Positions 60,359 to 64,000 of a DNA stretch of 64,000 nt are shown in pieces (positions within the stretch are counted from its first letter, which is position 1; every line of letters starts with the position of its first letter). Position numbers and translations under genes: made by a program. Under the pieces are notes generated by a model. It saw only the letters and a program-made list of their open reading frames with translations. It ran no database searches and was not told the DNA's origin. The DNA is from CAVTOA01 sp963736285. Its GTDB lineage: Bacteria; Actinomycetota; Actinomycetes; Mycobacteriales; QHCE01. The stretch spans positions 1,116,001 through 1,180,000 of the forward strand of contig CAVTOA010000003.1 in the NCBI GenBank assembly GCA_963736285.1, written 5' to 3'.

Positions 60359-60927
60359 GCATGGATCCTCAGGCAACGTCCGTGGTGGTCGAAACAGCGA
60401 CGCTCCACGAGACCCAAGACATTGGTCGCGTGCTCGCGTCCTTGCTGCGAGCGGGTGACCTCATCGTCCTTAGTGGACCGCTTGGTGCTGGAAAGACGGC
60501 ACTGACGCAGGGCATCGGCTCGGGTTTGGCTGTCTCTGGCGACGTCGTGAGCCCCACCTTTGTCATCGCGCGGGTTCATCCGCCGGATCCCGCCCGTGGC
60601 GGCACGTTGCCCTTAGTGCACGTGGATGCGTACCGACTCCATGGAATGTTGGAGATCGACGATCTTGACCTCGACACCGAGATCACGAGTTCGGTCACGG
60701 TGGTGGAGTGGGGTGTAGGTGCGGTAGAACACTTGGTCGACGAGCACCTGCGGATCCGCATTGAACGGGAATCCCAAGTAGGACAGTCTGATGTGGACGA
60801 CACCAGCTATGTCGATGAGCCGCGCCGGATTCGGTTTGAGCCTCATGGCGAGAGCTGGCACACCCGGATCCAAGCGCTCTCGGATGCGTTGTCCGGGCTC
60901 GGCAGCGTCACCCGTTCAGCTTCATAA
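60355..60927 (+). CDS. tsaE: tRNA threonylcarbamoyladenosine biosynthesis ATPase TsaE
   Basis: The protein is 190 residues from ATG 60355, overlapping the hydrolase by four bases. The Walker A is Gly-Pro-Leu-Gly-Ala-Gly-Lys-Thr at 41-48; Ser-Pro-Thr-Phe and the Val-Glu-Trp-Gly motif follow. With TsaB and TsaD it installs t6A37 in tRNAs. An insertion of about 20 residues sits before the C-terminal part (Ser-Gln-Val-Gly-Gln-Ser-Asp). Its stop abuts that of the convergent AAA gene, so tsaB and rimI, commonly next, are elsewhere. Confidence 0.93.
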   Translation: MSMDPQATSVVVETATLHETQDIGRVLASLLRAGDLIVLSGPLGAGKTALTQGIGSGLAVSGDVVSPTFVIARVHPPDPARGGTLPLVHVDAYRLHGMLEIDDLDLDTEITSSVTVVEWGVGAVEHLVDEHLRIRIERESQVGQSDVDDTSYVDEPRRIRFEPHGESWHTRIQALSDALSGLGSVTRSAS

Positions 60928-63834
60928 ATACATGCCGGTGGGGAATTGCTCCCCCTGAGCGGTCAGCTCTTTGGCTCCGGCGCTGGGAATGTCTGACACT
61001 CGCAGCTCGCACACCTCGGTGGTGGTGGGCTTGCTCCGGGTGTTGGCGAGCCGCATGGCCTGCCGCGAGACAGTCGCTTCAAATAGTTTCCGCATGAAGC
61101 GACCATTGCCGAACTGTTTTCCCCGCTCGATCTGGCTGAGCAGTGCGCGGATTGCTTCTTGCACGCCGGGTGCCACCGTGAACCCGGCATCGTGCGCGAT
61201 TTTTTCCCATATCGCCAACAGCTGTTCGTCGGTGTAGTCCTCGAACGTGAGCACCTTGGCAAACCGAGAGCCCAATCCAGGGTTCGAGCTGAGGAAACGT
61301 CGCATGTCGTTGGGGTAGCCCGCAGCGATGACGACGAGATCGTCGCCGTTGTTCTCCATCTTTTCCACGAGAGTGGCGATCGCCTCGTAGCCGAAGTCGC
61401 GGGGTGAGTCCGGCGGTGCTAAGGCGTACGCCTCGTCGATAAAAAGCACACCGCCTAGTGCGCGATTGATAGCCGCACTGGTCTTTAATGCTGTCTGTCC
61501 AATGTAGCCGGCGACCAGATCCGCTCTAGTCACCTCCACCAAGTGTCCAGATGAAAGTAGACCGAGATCGGCGTAGACCGCCGCCAAGATCCGCGCCACC
61601 GTCGTCTTGGCGGTCCCCGGATTGCCAGCGAAGACGATGTGCCGGCTCGGTTTGCTGGCGGGCATGCCGGCTTCTTCGCGGAGTGGCGCCACGGTCACTT
61701 CGGCCATGAGCGCCCGAACTTGCGCCTTGATCTGCTCCATCCCGATGAGTCGCTCCAGCTCGTCCATCGGCGCTCTGGAGCCGGCTGGGGTAGCCGCGTG
61801 CGTGGTCTCGGGGAGGTCTTCCGGCAGCAGTTGCCTGACCGCGTCCGCGTTTGATTCGGTCGATGCGGAAGCCTCAGCAAGTCGAACGGCTTGTTGGGCG
61901 AGAGCGCGGTCAAAGTAGTCGGCGATGAACCAGCCATTGGAGAACGACACGGTCCGGTCGATCTGCGAGATAAGTGTGTGTGCCTTCGCGCGAGTCTCGT
62001 CACTGACCGTAAAACCAGCATCGTGGGTCGTGCGAAGGAAAATCTCGGTCAGTTCGTCATCGGTGTAATCGGGAAAATGGATGCGGCGAGCGAAATGGTT
62101 GGCTAGTTGGGGGAACTTCCGGGAAAACTCCTGCATCGCTCTGCCGTTGCCCTCAGCGATGATGACAACGTTTTCGACTTGTTCGTCCAAAATGGCCGTC
62201 AACCGTGCGACCGCCTCGGCATCACGTGTCGAGTTGTCTGGATCTAACACGCACAGCTCATCAAGGAACAGCACGCCGCCCTTTGCCCGTTCAACAAGCT
62301 TGTTTACGTTGGTCGTGGAATCTGCCACGTACGCGCCCACGAGGTCCCAACGGGTGGCCTTCACCAGATGTCCGCCCGGAAGCACGCCATGCTCGCGAAG
62401 AAGCTGCCCCAATAGTCGCGCCACTGTTAATTTTCCGGTGCCGACATTGCCGGTGAACATCATGTGACGTGCTTTAGCACGGTAGGTAATCCCGGCCGCC
62501 CGTCGAGCGCGCTCGGCATGTAACTCCACCACCAGCTCGGACAGTTCTTTCTTTGCCCGCGCTAGCCCCGGAAGGCTGTTTAGAGCCGCAAGCGCAGAGG
62601 TGTTGGACGTGTCGGAGGTAGGGGTAGACGCCGTCGACGAACCGGACGGAGCATCAGAGGCGTGATCCTTTGAGGCAAGCTGCCCCGTGGGACTGGTGTC
62701 TGCCCCCACGTCGGTGCGTACGCGCGACGACTCGGGAGCGGTGGCTGCTAACGCCAGTGACAGGTCGCCCACCGGCGATGGCCGATACATACGACGCAGG
62801 TCTTCCAAGAAGCGCTGGACCGGGGGAAACCCCCGCTTGTAAGCCGCGGGTACATCAGGCAAACCGTTGATGGTGGTACGGAAGCGCTGGCAGCAACTGA
62901 GCCAAGAAAAGCATGCGTCGGCCTCGCCAAGTACCAGTGCCACTGAGAGCCACCGTCGAACTTCTTGTCGCCAATCAATCTCTGATGGAAAGGATTGTTC
63001 GGTCTTTTGTAAGAGCTCAGCAAATCTGTCTTTCCCCAGGACCAATGCCAGCTCGGCGGGCGGCTGGCTCTTATTTGAGTAGGCCACAATGTCGGCCATG
63101 ACGTCCAGGAAAGGCTTGCCGCGTGCTACGCGGGTCAGCTGTGTGTGAGTGGCCTCGAATTTTCGGTATATCCACTCTAGGTATAGAGGTGACGGCGCTA
63201 ATTCTGGAACAGCGGCCAAAACCTCCGCGCCCGCGTTCTGTTGCCAGCTTTCGCTCAACGCTGAGAATGGTGCCGTCAGATCGAATTGGTGTAATTCCGG
63301 ATTGGCCCGCCGGTCGTCATAGAGCTTGATGAGGGCCTGACGTCGAGGCTCCAGGGGTTCAATGCCGGCAAAAAGATCTAATACTTCTCGAGTCGCTTGC
63401 AGCGCAATCCCGCGCTTTTCTGGGTCAGATCCGGCCGCGGTGAGGAGTGGATCGTCAAACGCCGGACGCCAGAATGTGGTGTAGCCGGTCCAGTCGGTGG
63501 GGCTAAAGATATCTGTCCAGGGCTCTACGGCCAGATCGTTTAGAAATGCGGCATTAAGGTGCGCTTGGGTTCCTTGGATTACTTCACCGACACCGCGCAG
63601 GAAATACAGCATCCAGCCGATCTGAGCCGATATGGGCAGCGATTCAGCCTTGTAAAACGACTTTTTGATCTCCAGCTCGGTGGGATTTCGCTTTTCGACA
63701 AACTCGTTGACACGCTCGCGGATCTCGGCGAAGAGCCCATCCGGTACCCGCCATGGCGCGGTTCCGTATACGTGAAGTATTGGCTCGTCGGTGAGCAGAA
63801 TGTCGAAATGCTTCGGGAGCGCAAGTGTGGTCAT
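60922..63834 (-). CDS. Tandem CbbX/SpoVK-type AAA+ ATPase
   Basis: The protein has 970 residues. The first 365 or so are helical and unassigned, followed by a Ser/Thr-rich linker (about 365-420). AAA domain 1 (about 425-650) has Walker A Gly-Asn-Val-Gly-Thr-Gly-Lys-Leu-Thr (462-470) with Leu469 where Thr or Ser is needed, and Walker B Leu-Phe-Leu-Asp-Glu (Asp525, Glu526). AAA domain 2 (about 700-940) is canonical: Gly-Asn-Pro-Gly-Thr-Ala-Lys-Thr-Thr (737-745), Asp800-Glu801 and Gly-Ser-Arg-Phe. The domains resemble those of CbbX, SpoVK and the type VII secretion ATPase EccA. No ESX gene is nearby. It probably remodels an unknown partner protein. Confidence 0.9.
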   Translation of the reverse strand: MTTLALPKHFDILLTDEPILHVYGTAPWRVPDGLFAEIRERVNEFVEKRNPTELEIKKSFYKAESLPISAQIGWMLYFLRGVGEVIQGTQAHLNAAFLNDLAVEPWTDIFSPTDWTGYTTFWRPAFDDPLLTAAGSDPEKRGIALQATREVLDLFAGIEPLEPRRQALIKLYDDRRANPELHQFDLTAPFSALSESWQQNAGAEVLAAVPELAPSPLYLEWIYRKFEATHTQLTRVARGKPFLDVMADIVAYSNKSQPPAELALVLGKDRFAELLQKTEQSFPSEIDWRQEVRRWLSVALVLGEADACFSWLSCCQRFRTTINGLPDVPAAYKRGFPPVQRFLEDLRRMYRPSPVGDLSLALAATAPESSRVRTDVGADTSPTGQLASKDHASDAPSGSSTASTPTSDTSNTSALAALNSLPGLARAKKELSELVVELHAERARRAAGITYRAKARHMMFTGNVGTGKLTVARLLGQLLREHGVLPGGHLVKATRWDLVGAYVADSTTNVNKLVERAKGGVLFLDELCVLDPDNSTRDAEAVARLTAILDEQVENVVIIAEGNGRAMQEFSRKFPQLANHFARRIHFPDYTDDELTEIFLRTTHDAGFTVSDETRAKAHTLISQIDRTVSFSNGWFIADYFDRALAQQAVRLAEASASTESNADAVRQLLPEDLPETTHAATPAGSRAPMDELERLIGMEQIKAQVRALMAEVTVAPLREEAGMPASKPSRHIVFAGNPGTAKTTVARILAAVYADLGLLSSGHLVEVTRADLVAGYIGQTALKTSAAINRALGGVLFIDEAYALAPPDSPRDFGYEAIATLVEKMENNGDDLVVIAAGYPNDMRRFLSSNPGLGSRFAKVLTFEDYTDEQLLAIWEKIAHDAGFTVAPGVQEAIRALLSQIERGKQFGNGRFMRKLFEATVSRQAMRLANTRSKPTTTEVCELRVSDIPSAGAKELTAQGEQFPTGMYL

Positions 63835-63858
63835 GAGGATTCCAGTATGCCGCTGCCA

Positions 63859-63892
63859 GGGTCCATAGTCGGACGATATCGACTATGGACCC
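63859..63892. repeat. Perfect 13-bp inverted repeat upstream of the AAA gene
   Basis: GGGTCCATAGTCG (63859-63871) and CGACTATGGACCC (63880-63892) are exact arms around an eight-base spacer. It ends 25 bases before the ATG of the minus-strand AAA gene and lies after another minus-strand reading frame. There is no U-run, so it is either an operator or a terminator-like element. Confidence 0.6.
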
Positions 63893-63954
63893 CAAGAGCA
63901 CTTTGGCCCCCAAGAGGCAGCAGAGCCAGCGGGCTCAATGTGTGTCTAGCCGAA

Positions 63955-64000
63955 CTACTCGGTAATGGTGAGGCTATCGATCAGGTCTTGGTAGCCCGAT
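63955..64000 (-). CDS. Possible C-terminal end of a partial minus-strand gene
   Basis: A frame open from the right edge reads Ser-Gly-Tyr-Gln-Asp-Leu-Ile-Asp-Ser-Leu-Thr-Ile-Thr-Glu and ends at TAG (complement of 63955-63957). Too little is visible to identify it. Confidence 0.3.
   Translation of the reverse strand, partial: SGYQDLIDSLTITE

Noticed and set aside
60922..63834. A type VII secretion locus around the EccA-like ATPase
   Set aside because: No EccB, EccC, EccD, WXG100 or mycosin gene is visible; the resemblance is limited to the AAA fold.

Overview
The window is a moderately GC-rich actinomycete chromosome segment (Actinomycetota). The evidence is gene order: rpmG next to two MaoC-type dehydratase genes, tRNA-Trp-secE-nusG-rplK-rplA, rplJL-rpoBC, the str, S10, spc and alpha operons, then rplM-rpsI-glmM-glmS-acpS-nnr-alr-tsaE. 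Supporting signs are Ku with a Lys/Ala tail, Ala/Lys- or Ala/Glu-rich tails on several ribosomal proteins, and many GTG/TTG starts. I cannot place it below class or order level from sequence alone.

Layout. 1-3.1 kb: edge of a divergent gene, a DUF1269-type membrane protein and a pair of bacterial PH-domain membrane proteins. 3.2-6.6 kb: a non-homologous end-joining operon with Ku, a ligase carrying a phosphoesterase domain, and a separate polymerase protein. 6.7-10.2 kb: a MarR regulator and a large membrane GGDEF-EAL protein. 10.3-17.2 kb: tRNA-Thr, tRNA-Met, rpmG, hadA/hadB-like genes, a membrane glycosyltransferase and aspC on the minus strand, then tRNA-Trp, secE, nusG, rplK, rplA. 17.4-26.6 kb: rplJ, rplL, rpoB, rpoC. 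26.7-32.3 kb: two small membrane proteins, rpsL, rpsG, fusA, tuf. 32.4-49.0 kb: the S10/spc/alpha ribosomal superoperon through secY, adk, map, infA, rpmJ, rpoA and rplQ. 49.1-60.9 kb: truA, an anchored hypothetical protein, rplM, rpsI, glmM, glmS, a DUF899 gene, acpS, nnr, alr, an alpha/beta hydrolase and tsaE. 60.9-63.8 kb: a minus-strand tandem AAA+ ATPase, followed by the edge of another minus-strand gene.

Most genes form the transcription/translation core of the cell, and the last third adds amino-sugar and peptidoglycan precursor supply (glmM, glmS, alr), CoA transfer to carrier proteins and NAD(P)HX repair. No IS element, phage gene, CRISPR array or biosynthetic cluster was seen.

A caution governs the annotation. 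About fifteen genes, mostly essential single-copy ones (secE, nusG, rplK, rplA, fusA, tuf, rpsJ, rplC, rplD, rplW, rplB, rpmC, rplF, secY, plus aspC and the alr start), carry frameshifts or in-frame stops, clustered at 13.0-17.2 kb and 29.0-34.7 kb. In the cases I traced, one or two single-base indels restore the family sequence, often at short homopolymers. I read these as consensus errors, not pseudogenes. Features most worth follow-up are an Asn at the RpoB position equivalent to E. coli His526 (rifamycin site), a Lys/Arg-rich insertion in ribosomal protein S9, the two-AAA ATPase with a degenerate first Walker A, and two perfect 13-bp inverted repeats at or near gene starts.
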